Shown here in pieces: positions 43,544 through 52,533 of a DNA stretch of 64,000 nucleotides (its first letter is position 1; every line of letters begins with the position of its first letter). A program made the translations under genes and the position numbers. The notes below the pieces were generated by a model. That model was not told where the DNA came from and ran no database searches. It was given only the letters and a program-made list of their open reading frames with translations. The stretch comes from SpSt-1165 sp964391725 (GTDB lineage: Bacteria > Chloroflexota > Anaerolineae > Anaerolineales > Anaerolineaceae), in the NCBI GenBank assembly GCA_964391725.1, contig CAYMNB010000003.1, forward strand, positions 1 to 64,000. Direction: 5' to 3'.

Positions 43544-44800
43544 ATGAGTGATAAGGCACAAAAAGATCTAAAATTTAATTACGCACTTAACATAACCGAA
43601 GCTTCCTTCTGGGGACTTGGCGCAGGGCTGGCTTCAACCGCGGCGGTCTTACCGCTCTTTTTATCTAAATACACAGATTCTGCGATTCTGTTCGGATTGA
43701 TTCCTGCCATTCAAACCATCGGATTTCAATTGCCTCAGTTATTTATGGCAAATCGGGTCGCTTCGCAAAAACGTATCGTCCCATTTATGATGAGATTGAC
43801 CATTCATGAGCGCGTGCCTTTCCTTGGTCTTGCCATCATCGCGCTGTTTGCTGAGTCCATGCCACCAGCAATTGTGATCACCCTGATCTTCCTTATGCTC
43901 ATCTGGCAGGGAATTGGCAGCGGTATCACTGGAAATGCCTGGCAGAACATGATTGTAAAAATTATACCAACCGACATCCGCAGCACATTTTTCAGCATTC
44001 AAGGTGCGGGGGTGAATCTCCTGATGAGTGTCGGTGCTCTGTTAGCCGGCCTTCTATTAGAAAATCAACCCGGCACAACCGGATATGCCATCAGCTTTTT
44101 AGTGGCATTCGTGGCGATGATGATTTCCTATGCTTTAATAGGAAAGACTCGTGAACAACCAGAGATAACCCAAAATGAAGTCAACGAAAGAACTCCTTTG
44201 CTAAGGTCTGCGATGAAAATCCTGAAGGAAGACAAGAACTTTCGCTCTTTCGTCATTATTCGATTTTTGACACCATTTGCGACCATGGCGTCGGCTTTTT
44301 ATGTCATCTACCTGGTTAAGACCTTTGAAATTGATGAGCAAACTGTTGGCATCATGACTTCGGTATTGTTCATCTCCACGGTGGTTTCTGGCCTGATTTT
44401 AGGCTGGATATCTGACCACATTGGCAGAAAGTTCGCTCTGGTGTTGTGTTTCATCATCATGGCGATTGCCCCTTTGCTTGCCTTTTTTGCCCAATCGCTT
44501 GCCTTCTTCTACATCGTTTTCATTCTTACCGGAATCATTCACGGGTCCTTTTGGAGCGTGTTTCTTGCCTTCAGCCTTGAATTTGGCGACAACCAGACGC
44601 GTCCCGTTTATATTGGGCTTGTAAATACACTTATTGCTCCTTCCACCCTTGTCGCTCAATTGCTGGGCGGCTGGATAGCTGATGGCTTCTCGTATCAAAC
44701 CACCTTTGTGCTGGCGGCTGTTTTCGCCCTCATTACTGCTTTGATTTCAATTGTATTTGTAAAAATGCCACATAAAAGAATGGTGCTTGACCCGGCATAA
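43544..44800 (+). CDS. Major facilitator superfamily transporter
   Basis: A 418-residue inner-membrane protein with about twelve helices. The loop between helices 8 and 9 carries GWISDHIGRKFALV, the MFS-type D-x-x-G-R-K signature. The central cytoplasmic loop (GKTREQPEITQNEVNERTP) divides two six-helix halves. AGGG within the end of the preceding gene serves as ribosome site. The substrate is unknown, and the family includes drug and sugar exporters. Confidence 0.85.
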   Translation: MSDKAQKDLKFNYALNITEASFWGLGAGLASTAAVLPLFLSKYTDSAILFGLIPAIQTIGFQLPQLFMANRVASQKRIVPFMMRLTIHERVPFLGLAIIALFAESMPPAIVITLIFLMLIWQGIGSGITGNAWQNMIVKIIPTDIRSTFFSIQGAGVNLLMSVGALLAGLLLENQPGTTGYAISFLVAFVAMMISYALIGKTREQPEITQNEVNERTPLLRSAMKILKEDKNFRSFVIIRFLTPFATMASAFYVIYLVKTFEIDEQTVGIMTSVLFISTVVSGLILGWISDHIGRKFALVLCFIIMAIAPLLAFFAQSLAFFYIVFILTGIIHGSFWSVFLAFSLEFGDNQTRPVYIGLVNTLIAPSTLVAQLLGGWIADGFSYQTTFVLAAVFALITALISIVFVKMPHKRMVLDPA

Positions 44801-44844
44801 AAATTGCAAGATTGGTTACAATTCATAACGATAGAGGTGTATCT

Positions 44845-45570
44845 ATGTCAACGAAACCGTTTGGAATCGACGTGTCACGCTGGCAAGGCAGCATCAATTG
44901 GGATGCCGTTGCCATTTATGAGCCCAAAGTTCAATTTGCAGGTATACGCGCCACCATCAGCTGGGCTTATATGGATGGATGGTTTAACCGCAACTGGTCA
45001 GAAGCCCAACGCATCGGCATTGCTCGGGCCGCCTATCATGTCGTCTACCCTGGCGTTTCAGCCAAACAACAAATGGACAATTTCCTAAAGGTTGTCGGGG
45101 ATGACTTTGGCGAGTTGCCCCTGGTTCTTGATATCGAGCTCGCCCACAACCAACCCGCGGATGAGATTGCCGCTGTGTTGTTGGAGTGTGCCGCGATCGT
45201 TGAGAATGTTACCTCGCAGAAACCCATATTATATAGCCGGGCTTCCTTTATTGACGAGCACATCACCGCCAAAGGACACCCACCTGCCTGGCTGAATCGT
45301 TTTGATTGGTGGATCGCTCATTATCTCCGCTCTGGCGAAGAACACCAGGGACCCCCGGCATTGCCCAAGGGTTTGATTCGCGACCGTTGTTTGATCCACC
45401 AAACCACCCCCTCAGGTGCTCCGATCGGGACACAATCCAAAACCATGAACCATGATCGTTGGCAATACGATGAGGCGCATTTTCTTTCCTATCAGAAAAG
45501 CAGAAAAGTGTTGACATTGACTGATAAAGTCGACCTTCTCTGGAAAGCACACCCAGAAATCCACCCATAA
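44845..45570 (+). CDS. Glycoside hydrolase family 25 lysozyme-like protein
   Basis: A 241-residue muramidase-type protein. It starts with GIDVSRWQGSINWDAV, the GH25 opening Asp motif, then shows FAGIRATISW, PLVLDIEL with the D-x-E catalytic pair, and KPILYSRASF. It ends with WQYDEAHFLS, as in GH25 domains. There is no visible signal peptide, so export is unclear. GAGGTG lies just before the ATG. If active it would cleave peptidoglycan MurNAc-GlcNAc bonds; the murA gene elsewhere in the window shows the wall polymer is made. Confidence 0.85.
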   Translation: MSTKPFGIDVSRWQGSINWDAVAIYEPKVQFAGIRATISWAYMDGWFNRNWSEAQRIGIARAAYHVVYPGVSAKQQMDNFLKVVGDDFGELPLVLDIELAHNQPADEIAAVLLECAAIVENVTSQKPILYSRASFIDEHITAKGHPPAWLNRFDWWIAHYLRSGEEHQGPPALPKGLIRDRCLIHQTTPSGAPIGTQSKTMNHDRWQYDEAHFLSYQKSRKVLTLTDKVDLLWKAHPEIHP

Positions 45571-45614
45571 CCCAAAAATATTCGCTCATACAATGAATCA
45601 TTAAGGAACTGCTG

Positions 45615-45620
45615 TATAAT
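45615..45620 (+). promoter_or_regulatory. Candidate -10 box for the response regulator
   Basis: A perfect TATAAT lies 33 bases before the ATG of the response regulator gene. No good -35 is found at the expected spacing. Confidence 0.35.
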
Positions 45621-45652
45621 ACATCACAGATCATAACTTTTGGTGGAATTCT

Positions 45653-46021
45653 ATGGCGCCCAAAACAATATTTCTCATAGAAGATGACAACACAATGCGC
45701 TCATTGCTTGAGACTCTATTTCAATTAGAGGGATACAATACCTATGCCATTGAACCAACAAGCATCGATGATGCCTTGCGGTTAGTTAGGAAACATCGAC
45801 CTGAAGCTTTATTAATTGATGTACACCTCAAGAGATTCAGTGGCATTGACCTGGCGTCAGCCATCCGAAATGAAAACACCATAGATCAACCAATAATCAT
45901 CATGGCATCAGGCGTTAATCTTCAAAACGAATGTATATCATCTGGGGCTGACCAATTCTATCTGAAACCCTACATGCCCCAGCAGATGATTGATTGGTTG
46001 AAAAGCAAATTGGACTGCTGA
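45653..46021 (+). CDS. Single-domain response regulator
   Basis: A 122-residue CheY-like receiver with no output domain. Acidic pocket residues are in LIEDDNTM, the phosphoacceptor Asp in LLIDVHLKRFSG (near residue 51), and the conserved Lys in YLKPYMP. The switch Thr/Ser position reads IIMASGV. GGTGG lies before the ATG. No histidine kinase gene is adjacent, so it is an orphan in this window. Confidence 0.92.
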   Translation: MAPKTIFLIEDDNTMRSLLETLFQLEGYNTYAIEPTSIDDALRLVRKHRPEALLIDVHLKRFSGIDLASAIRNENTIDQPIIIMASGVNLQNECISSGADQFYLKPYMPQQMIDWLKSKLDC

Positions 46022-46027
46022 AAAGAT

Positions 46028-46062
46028 GAGGGCTGGCAAAATTGCCAGCCCTCTTTTTCTTT
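46028..46062. terminator. Intrinsic terminator between convergent genes
   Basis: A 12-bp G/C-rich stem (GAGGGCTGGCAA with its complement, ending 46053) is followed by TTTTTCTTT on the plus strand. The minus side also has a short T-run, so it may serve both the response regulator and the DUF4349 gene. Confidence 0.88.
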
Positions 46063-46065
46063 CAA

Positions 46066-47058
46066 TCATACCTCATCCGCTTTGGGCGGTTGTGCATTCT
46101 TCACCTTCTTGCGGCGACGGATCAATGCCCGCAGAATCACTACAAAGATCACAACCGGCAGCGCCAGTAAGATCAAAACCGGCAAGACGAATAATACTAT
46201 CCAGATAAAAGCATTGACGATGGTCTGCGATGCATTGATCAGGCGTTGAATGGCCTGTTTTGCTACCCCTTGCGGGTTCCATCCACCGATTTGAATCTCG
46301 GTGACTTTGTATTTGGGCAACACTTCCACATAGATCGATGACATGGCAGCTGACTCGCTGTAATACTTCAGCTGACCTTTGATGATCTCAATTTCTTCGT
46401 TGACGCCTTTTAGCTGATTGTAGACCTGTAACACCGCCTCGGTATCTTCGGCATCATCAAGGAAACCTCTTAATTGTTCTTCTGCATCTTCCAGGTTGCG
46501 CAATCTGGATTCTAAATTGGTGTATTCGCTGGTAACATCCTGGCCGCTGATGTTTTCAGAACTGACGTCAAATTTGGGCTCGGTTGTATATCCCCGGATT
46601 TCATCCAGAGCAGCATTCAGGTCTTCTGCAGGCACGCGAACCTGAATATATCCCTGGGTGAGTTGTTTCTCGGCATCATAATAGTACGATTGGTAGGTGC
46701 TGGACGAAACCACAAACCCGCCTCTGCGTTCTGCCAGAAAAGCGATGCGATTTATAACCTCAGCCGGATCTTCGACCTTGATGGTTATATTTGCGTTTTT
46801 CAACACAATTCGCTCTTGTTGCGCCTCAGTTCCATCTGATGAAAAGCCGGCATCATCTATAGGTTTCTCTTGTGGGTAAACATCGCTTTCCCCACTGAAA
46901 TTTACTGCTATCGCTGGCGCATCCAGCCCATACCTGACAGAATCATCAAATGCTTCTTCACTTACTATCATCTCCTCTGATTTTGCCGCCGCACACCCCA
47001 ATAAGGCAAACAAGACAACTGCCATACTGATGGTGATCCAAAATTTTTTCTTCATCAT
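46066..47058 (-). CDS. DUF4349-domain lipoprotein
   Basis: A 330-residue predicted lipoprotein. The signal peptide ends at LLGCAAAK (lipobox Cys near residue 22). Residues about 75-270 form the DUF4349 domain with RIVLKNANITIKVEDP, a coiled-coil segment (LESRLRNLEDAEEQLRGFL, then LKGVNEEIEIIKGQL), and LPKYKVTE. A C-terminal membrane helix of about 25 residues is followed by basic RRRKKVKN. The topology is therefore a lipid anchor outside and a helix at the other end. GGAGG precedes the ATG. The function of the family is not established. Confidence 0.85.
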   Translation of the reverse strand: MMKKKFWITISMAVVLFALLGCAAAKSEEMIVSEEAFDDSVRYGLDAPAIAVNFSGESDVYPQEKPIDDAGFSSDGTEAQQERIVLKNANITIKVEDPAEVINRIAFLAERRGGFVVSSSTYQSYYYDAEKQLTQGYIQVRVPAEDLNAALDEIRGYTTEPKFDVSSENISGQDVTSEYTNLESRLRNLEDAEEQLRGFLDDAEDTEAVLQVYNQLKGVNEEIEIIKGQLKYYSESAAMSSIYVEVLPKYKVTEIQIGGWNPQGVAKQAIQRLINASQTIVNAFIWIVLFVLPVLILLALPVVIFVVILRALIRRRKKVKNAQPPKADEV

Positions 47059-47124
47059 TATTTCCTCCGAATCCTGAATTGTTGAATTTCTACTAAGACG
47101 GAAATTCCAAACAACAAGTTCCCC

Positions 47125-47865
47125 CTACCAGCCTTCGGACAAACGGATCGCATTTCGTTCTGGCAAACCTGATTCCTCTATTTGTTTCTGGACCTTCTCG
47201 ATATTATATGTGACACGATGAACTGTCCATGTCAACTGTGACAAATCGAAAATTCCAAAAGATGCCCTTGGGTCTCGGTCCCTTGGCTGCCCTACCGAGC
47301 CTGGATTCAAAATCACCCGTTCATCTGTGAATTCAAATATCTCGCCATTGATCGGAATATACCAGTTGGGCAAGATGCCATCCATCTGACGATAACGAAA
47401 AACAATGGGCTGGTGAGAATGCCCAATAAAACAGAATTGTGTCTCAAAGAATTCATAATTCATGCGTGCCGTGTACGAATCCAAAATATATTCCCAAATC
47501 GGATTCCGCGGGCTCCCATGAGTGATCGTTCCCCCGTCCTTTACCATCAAATCAGGCAGATGGTTCAAGAATTGCAAGTTTTCAGCACCCATGTGCTCTA
47601 CTACCCAGTGTACAGACTCCTGGGCATCTTGATTGAAACTATCTATAGAAATATAGCCAGATACCGCTGCATCATGGTTACCCATTACGCAGGTTAATTC
47701 CGGTAATTCCCGAATCCTTGAAACACATTCGTCAGGCTCCGGGCCATAACCGACCAGATCACCAAGGCAGTAGACCATGTCATAACCAATTTCTTTGGCG
47801 GCCCGGAGGACTGCTCTTAAGGCAACTACATTGCCATGAATATCAGAAATTACCAGTGCACGCAT
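47125..47865 (-). CDS. Calcineurin-like metallophosphoesterase
   Basis: A 246-residue phosphoesterase with all five metal motifs in order: ISDIHGN (D-x-H), CLGDLVGYGP (GD), VMGNHDAAV (GNHD), THGSPRNP, and IGHSHQP (GHxH), then LNPGSVGQPRDRDPRAS. It resembles YfcE/ApaH-like enzymes with nucleotide or sugar-phosphate substrates. The ATG at 47865 begins directly at the conserved MRALVISD. The only strong ribosome site (GGAGGT) lies 22 bases upstream of it, correctly spaced for a different, out-of-frame ATG. Confidence 0.9.
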   Translation of the reverse strand: MRALVISDIHGNVVALRAVLRAAKEIGYDMVYCLGDLVGYGPEPDECVSRIRELPELTCVMGNHDAAVSGYISIDSFNQDAQESVHWVVEHMGAENLQFLNHLPDLMVKDGGTITHGSPRNPIWEYILDSYTARMNYEFFETQFCFIGHSHQPIVFRYRQMDGILPNWYIPINGEIFEFTDERVILNPGSVGQPRDRDPRASFGIFDLSQLTWTVHRVTYNIEKVQKQIEESGLPERNAIRLSEGW

Positions 47866-47881
47866 AAGAAGTTCTCGTCAT
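47843..47881 (-). CDS. Possible 12-codon upstream reading frame overlapping the phosphoesterase start
   Basis: An ATG at 47881 sits six bases after GGAGGT and reads 12 codons before TGA, ending inside the phosphoesterase gene in another frame. Ribosomes starting there would terminate just past the true start and could re-initiate. This may be translational coupling, or simply a coincidence. Confidence 0.3.
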   Translation of the reverse strand: MTRTSYACTGNF

Positions 47882-47939
47882 TGTTTTACCTCCAAACAGT
47901 ATAACACCATTCATTACGATTATCGATAAGGTTCAATTT

Positions 47940-49265
47940 TCATGGTCTGGCAAAATTAACCTGCCAGGTTCCAGGAGCATCTGAAGAAATAATTTCAGAA
48001 TCTGGCGTTACAAATACAACCCAGGCTTTACCGGGAGCGAGGGAGTAAGGCGCAAAATCCGTATCATAAAATTGCAGTGGCATCGAAGGATCTAATCCTG
48101 ACCAATATCCTTTGAACTGGTAACCATTCCGAAAAAAGATTGCGGGCATAACACCATCTGCGTAGTGAATGCGTATGTCATGCAACATAGCGTCGTAAAC
48201 GACATAGTCCGCAAACAGTATCAGAATATTCTGTGTGTCGACTTGCAGAAAATTGGCTGCCACATCAACACTCGCAATATATTCCTCTGATCTATCATCT
48301 GATTCTTCCCAACGTAAATAAGAGACTGTAAGGGGATCATATATCCACTTAGATCGGCAAATGACACTGATTATGACTTCGATTTCTGTTGCCTCAACCA
48401 GGTCTTCTGCCGGGGGTAAATCCTCGCTATGATTGAGTGTGTCCAGATTGCCTGGGCGTTGATGAATGTCGCTTTCCACCATAAACGCCCATTCTGACAT
48501 CATGGCTGTGTCAACATAGACCCCCTCAAGCGAATGGGTGTCAGTTCCACAGATCGGCGGACAGGAGGAAAAATACCGGGTATCGATTGCCCTATCGCCC
48601 AAAAATTCCTCAGAAATTATTACAGCATTCACCCGCTCATCTGCACCGCCATACACCAAAATTCCCTGATAATTTTTAGCTAATTGCGCATCTATCAACC
48701 TGCCAGAACGAATCGGGCCGGCCCATTCGGCATTATCGCCGTAATACACAGCCAAAAACCGGTTCATAAATCCCCCAATGTAATATTCAAAGACAATATC
48801 TGCCTTTGACAATCCGCTTTGTGGTCTGATCTCGCGCGGGAAATTAGAAATTTTTACAAGGACAGGCGAACGGGCTAATACGGCACTATCGTCAACCAAT
48901 AACCCGGATAAAGGGTTGAGGTTTTCATTTTGGATACCTGAGGCCTGCGGGGTGGCGGTTATATATGGGTTGGGCGTATGTGTAAAAATCAATGCAGGGG
49001 TTGGCGTTGAATCTGTGGCCTCCTCCTTTATCTCAGGGGAAGTTGCGGTAAAAGTGGGCCCTTCAGGTGTTTTTGCGCCTGATTCAATGGTCGGTGTCAA
49101 GGTGGAAGCTTGTTGAGGCATCGGGGCAACAAATATGGTTTGACCATCCTCTTGAATGGCTGTGCTTGTCTGAATACCTGGCGTTACGTAAGTAAAACCA
49201 CACCCATACAAGGTGGTACCGAGAAGGAGAACTAGAAACAAATAGAACTGGCGAATATACTTCAT
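47940..49265 (-). CDS. DUF3048-domain lipoprotein (YerB-like)
   Basis: A 441-residue predicted lipoprotein with a signal ending at LYGCGF. A Pro/Thr-rich linker follows (for example TPEGPTFTATSP), a typical exported-protein spacer. The DUF3048 domain starts at NPLSGLLVDD and includes PQSGLSKADIVFEYYIGG and GPIRSGRLIDAQLAKNYQGI. The C-terminal part ends in PGKAWVVFV and WQVNFARP. The start is uncertain: ATGs at 49265 and 49277 are both possible and neither has a clear ribosome site. Function is not established. Confidence 0.85.
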   Translation of the reverse strand: MKYIRQFYLFLVLLLGTTLYGCGFTYVTPGIQTSTAIQEDGQTIFVAPMPQQASTLTPTIESGAKTPEGPTFTATSPEIKEEATDSTPTPALIFTHTPNPYITATPQASGIQNENLNPLSGLLVDDSAVLARSPVLVKISNFPREIRPQSGLSKADIVFEYYIGGFMNRFLAVYYGDNAEWAGPIRSGRLIDAQLAKNYQGILVYGGADERVNAVIISEEFLGDRAIDTRYFSSCPPICGTDTHSLEGVYVDTAMMSEWAFMVESDIHQRPGNLDTLNHSEDLPPAEDLVEATEIEVIISVICRSKWIYDPLTVSYLRWEESDDRSEEYIASVDVAANFLQVDTQNILILFADYVVYDAMLHDIRIHYADGVMPAIFFRNGYQFKGYWSGLDPSMPLQFYDTDFAPYSLAPGKAWVVFVTPDSEIISSDAPGTWQVNFARP

Positions 49266-49339
49266 TGCGGTCAACATAATACGGAAATTATAGTAGATAG
49301 GCGTATGCAAAGTAAAACCGATTCACGCTAACATTTCAT

Positions 49340-49347
49340 ATTATAAT
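49340..49347. promoter_or_regulatory. Overlapping divergent -10 boxes
   Basis: The eight bases ATTATAAT contain TATAAT on the plus strand (49342-49347) and on the minus strand (49345-49340). They lie between the DUF3048 gene and the sulfatase gene. The plus start would place transcription about three bases before the sulfatase ATG, so its mRNA may be leaderless. Confidence 0.45.
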
Positions 49348-49356
49348 TTTTTTGAT

Positions 49357-51030
49357 ATGCATATCACCAGCCAACAACCCAATATTATTCTCATCCTCGT
49401 GGATGACCTTGGCCGTCAGGATATTGGTTTCTATGGCTCCACTTTTTACGAAACCCCCAATCTTGACCGTCTCGCCCGTGAAAGTATGGTATTCACCGAT
49501 GCCTATGCTGCCTGCCCGGTCTGTTCACCCACCCGCGCAAGCATAATGTCAGGCCAATATCCAGCCAGAATTGGTGTCACCAATTACATCGGTTCAAGCC
49601 AAGATCACCCTTCTAAAGGCAGGCTGATTGACACACCCTACATAGATCATTTACCACTGAGCGTTAAAAGCCTGGCAGCATCATTGTCTGAAGGCGGTTA
49701 TCAGACCTGGCATATCGGTAACTGGCGTCTTGGTGATGAACCATACTACCCCGAACACCACGGCTTTGATATCAATATCGCTGGCTGCCAATTTGGACAT
49801 CCACCTGCCGGTTATTTCAGCCCGTATCACATTCCTACCTTGGAGGATGGACCGGATGGAGAATATCTTACAAACCGATTAACTGATGAGGCAATTTCAC
49901 TGGTTAATAACCGCCAAACCGACCGCCCCTTCTTTCTCAACCTCTGCTACTACAGTGTTCATAACCCCATACAAGCACCGCAAGAGTATGTGGCATATTT
50001 TCAACAGAAGGCACATGCGATGGGGTTGGATGTACTGAACCCGTTTATCGCAGGAGAACATTTTCCATGTGATCACAAAAAAGATCGCCGCATTATGCGA
50101 AGGGTTATTCAATCTGATCCTCAGTATGCCGCCATGATCAATGCCTTGGATGCAAACATCGGGCGGTTGTTAGAATCGGTCAAACAGCAGGGACTTGGTG
50201 AGAACACCGTTGTCATCTTTGCCTCCGTCAACGGCGGTTTGTCAACCTCAGAAGGTAGCCCTACCTCAAACCTCCCCTTCAGTGAGGGGAAAGGCTGGAT
50301 GTACGAGGGAGGTACCCGGGAACCACTTTTTATCCGCTGGACTGACGTGATTCAGCCATCTACATACTGTCACGTGCCAGTGTCCAGCCCTGACTATTAT
50401 CCAACAATCCTTGACATTGCGCAGTTGCCTTTGCCATCAGAACAGTCTTTTGATGGCATGAGCCTTAAACCCCTGCTCTCTGGCGATAACTTCCTTGAAA
50501 GGGGTGGTATCTTTTGGCATTATCCCCATTATGGCAACCAGGGCGGCTCCCCGTCCGCTGCTATCCGCAAAGGTGATTGGAAACTGATCCGCTTCTTTGA
50601 AGATGAACGTGAAGAACTCTACCATGTGGCATCTGATCCAGGCGAAATGCGTGATGTTGCCTCGACGGAATTGGCTATACGCAATTCTTTGTCTGCTAAC
50701 CTCTCTGTATGGCTGTCAGAGGTAGGCGCGCTGCTCCCTGAAACCAATCCTGACCATACCCCTTCAAATGACCATTTGAACAACAGTATGGCAATACCGC
50801 TGTCGAAATACGATCTGGAAACTCCTTTTGGCATCCTGTTATACAACCTGCATATTCGTGGCCTGCTACAAAAACATTTAGATGTTGACAAACTCCTGGC
50901 TGATTGGCGATTTAGAGGCAACATTGACCTCCCAACCGGAGAATGCCTGGAAATATTAGGACTGAATGCTCATGAGATTTACGAAGAACTGAATCATATC
51001 CCCACAAGGCATCACCCAGATACACATTGA
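49357..51030 (+). CDS. Sulfatase-family protein with altered active-site residues
   Basis: A 557-residue S1-family sulfatase homologue. The start VDDLG (D16, D17) and the formylglycine motif CSPTR (C56) are intact, as are H202 (YYSVHNPIQAP) and K312 (GKGWMYEGGTREP). Three usually conserved residues are changed. The GKWHLG motif reads GNWRLG (N122, R124), and the Ca-ligand Asp of SDNGG is Val291 (ASVNGG). It therefore may have lost or changed sulfatase activity. No signal peptide is seen and no ribosome site precedes the ATG. The open frame is intact, so it is not an obvious pseudogene. Confidence 0.85.
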   Translation: MHITSQQPNIILILVDDLGRQDIGFYGSTFYETPNLDRLARESMVFTDAYAACPVCSPTRASIMSGQYPARIGVTNYIGSSQDHPSKGRLIDTPYIDHLPLSVKSLAASLSEGGYQTWHIGNWRLGDEPYYPEHHGFDINIAGCQFGHPPAGYFSPYHIPTLEDGPDGEYLTNRLTDEAISLVNNRQTDRPFFLNLCYYSVHNPIQAPQEYVAYFQQKAHAMGLDVLNPFIAGEHFPCDHKKDRRIMRRVIQSDPQYAAMINALDANIGRLLESVKQQGLGENTVVIFASVNGGLSTSEGSPTSNLPFSEGKGWMYEGGTREPLFIRWTDVIQPSTYCHVPVSSPDYYPTILDIAQLPLPSEQSFDGMSLKPLLSGDNFLERGGIFWHYPHYGNQGGSPSAAIRKGDWKLIRFFEDEREELYHVASDPGEMRDVASTELAIRNSLSANLSVWLSEVGALLPETNPDHTPSNDHLNNSMAIPLSKYDLETPFGILLYNLHIRGLLQKHLDVDKLLADWRFRGNIDLPTGECLEILGLNAHEIYEELNHIPTRHHPDTH

Positions 51031-51081
51031 TGCGTATAATAAAGTTTGTTATCAAGCACCAGAATTGGGAAGGAGTTGTGA

Positions 51082-51435
51082 ATGGTTGCCAGAAAAACAG
51101 TTCGTTTTGTAGGATTCCTCATATCAGTGCCCTTAGTACTTATCTTGCTTTTCCAATTCCGCAATATAACCGGCGCCGATCTGCGTATGATGGCCTCAAA
51201 CTGGATTCGCATCAGCCAGGTTATCTGCATGTTTTTATTCATTCTAAGCGTAGGATTAAGTTTTCAGTTTGAGGTCGCTGGTGGACTGGTCGCATTTTTA
51301 TCACCCCTTACATACATCCTGCTGGAAAGTTTTCTGCGTGGTCGATTAATCATGAACATAATACCCTTGTTCATGTTGATGGGCGGAGCCTTCTTGTTTA
51401 TGACCGCTGATTTCAATCAAGCCAGGCAAAAATGA
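51082..51435 (+). CDS. Small multi-pass membrane protein
   Basis: A 117-residue protein with about four hydrophobic segments (around residues 8-26, 43-59, 61-77 and 88-106) and a short basic start. GGAAGGAG gives a strong ribosome site. It overlaps an in-frame extension of galT and sits between the sulfatase and galT genes. I do not recognise a family. Confidence 0.7.
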   Translation: MVARKTVRFVGFLISVPLVLILLFQFRNITGADLRMMASNWIRISQVICMFLFILSVGLSFQFEVAGGLVAFLSPLTYILLESFLRGRLIMNIIPLFMLMGGAFLFMTADFNQARQK

Positions 51436-51452
51436 GCCAACACAGGAGACCA

Positions 51453-52493
51453 ATGAATACGCAAAGTCCTCACCGCCGGTACAATCCATTAACAGACCAA
51501 TGGGTGCTGGTATCTCCCCATCGAGCCAGCCGACCCTGGTCAGGCCAAAAGGAGAAATCGCCCGGAGAAAATCTCCCCGCTTATGATCCTGGTTGTTACC
51601 TGTGCCCGGGAAATACCAGAAATTCAGGGGCTGTGAACGATCAATACACCACGACATTTGTTTTTGACAATGATTTTCCGGCGCTGTTACCTCCGTCAGA
51701 TGAATCAGCTATACAGGCCAGAGATCAACGCTTTTTTATCGCTGAGGAAGTGCCCGGCATCTGTCGGGTGGTATGTTTCTCGCCCAAACATAACCTGAGT
51801 TTGCCGGAAATGACCACGCAAGAGATACTGCCTGTCATCAACACCTGGGCAGAGCAAACAACTGATCTTAGTGAAAAACATTTCATTCAATATGTGCAGG
51901 TTTTTGAAAACAAAGGCGCTGTAATGGGCTGTTCACAACCCCACCCCCACAGTCAAATCTGGGCAACAGGCCATGTGCCGGATGAGCCGGCCAAGGAAAC
52001 CGAACAACAACAGCAATATCTCAATAGCCATAACGCCTGCCTGCTGTGTGATTACCTCATTCAGGAGCAAGGAGAAACCGAAAGGATTGTCCTTCAAAAT
52101 GACTCGTTCACCGTTGTGGTGCCTTTTTGGGCGGTGTGGCCGTTTGAAACCTTGCTGCTCCCCAATGAACATGTCGGCAGCATGCCAGGCCTGAACGATA
52201 GTCAACGCACCGACATGGCAGACATAATACGCCGCTTGACGATCAAATATGACAATCTGTTTGAAACATCGTTTCCCTATTCAATGGGTTTCCATGGTAC
52301 TCCTTATGACAATAAAACCCATCCGGAATGGCATTTCCATGCACATTTTTACCCACCTCTGCTTCGATCAGCTGCCGTAAAAAAATTCATGGTCGGTTTT
52401 GAAATGTTAGGAATGCCCCAGCGTGATATCACAGCAGAAACAGCAGCCGAAATGCTGCGGTCTATGCCAGAGGTTCATTACAAGCAAAGGTAA
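51453..52493 (+). CDS. galT: Galactose-1-phosphate uridylyltransferase
   Basis: Leloir-pathway enzyme that exchanges UMP between UDP-glucose and galactose 1-phosphate. The 346-residue protein starts with SPHRRYNPLTDQWVLVSPHR, as in GalT. The zinc pair is CYLCPGN, and the catalytic HPH lies in GCSQPHPHSQIWA. C-terminal GFHGTPYD and WHFHAHFYPP also fit. I chose the ATG at 51453 because AGGAG lies four bases upstream and it aligns with GalT starts. An ATG 21 bases earlier overlaps the previous stop. galK and galE are not in the window. Confidence 0.94.
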   Translation: MNTQSPHRRYNPLTDQWVLVSPHRASRPWSGQKEKSPGENLPAYDPGCYLCPGNTRNSGAVNDQYTTTFVFDNDFPALLPPSDESAIQARDQRFFIAEEVPGICRVVCFSPKHNLSLPEMTTQEILPVINTWAEQTTDLSEKHFIQYVQVFENKGAVMGCSQPHPHSQIWATGHVPDEPAKETEQQQQYLNSHNACLLCDYLIQEQGETERIVLQNDSFTVVVPFWAVWPFETLLLPNEHVGSMPGLNDSQRTDMADIIRRLTIKYDNLFETSFPYSMGFHGTPYDNKTHPEWHFHAHFYPPLLRSAAVKKFMVGFEMLGMPQRDITAETAAEMLRSMPEVHYKQR

Positions 52494-52496
52494 GCG

Positions 52497-52527
52497 AACA
52501 AAAGAAACCGCTTAAGTTAGCGGTTTC
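52497..52527 (-). terminator. Intrinsic terminator after tRNA-His
   Basis: A 9-bp stem (GAAACCGCT at 52504-52512 with AGCGGTTTC at 52519-52527) is followed on the minus strand by TTTTGTT. It ends the hisS-tRNA transcript and may also help end galT from the other side. Confidence 0.8.
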
Positions 52528-52533
52528 ATGAAG

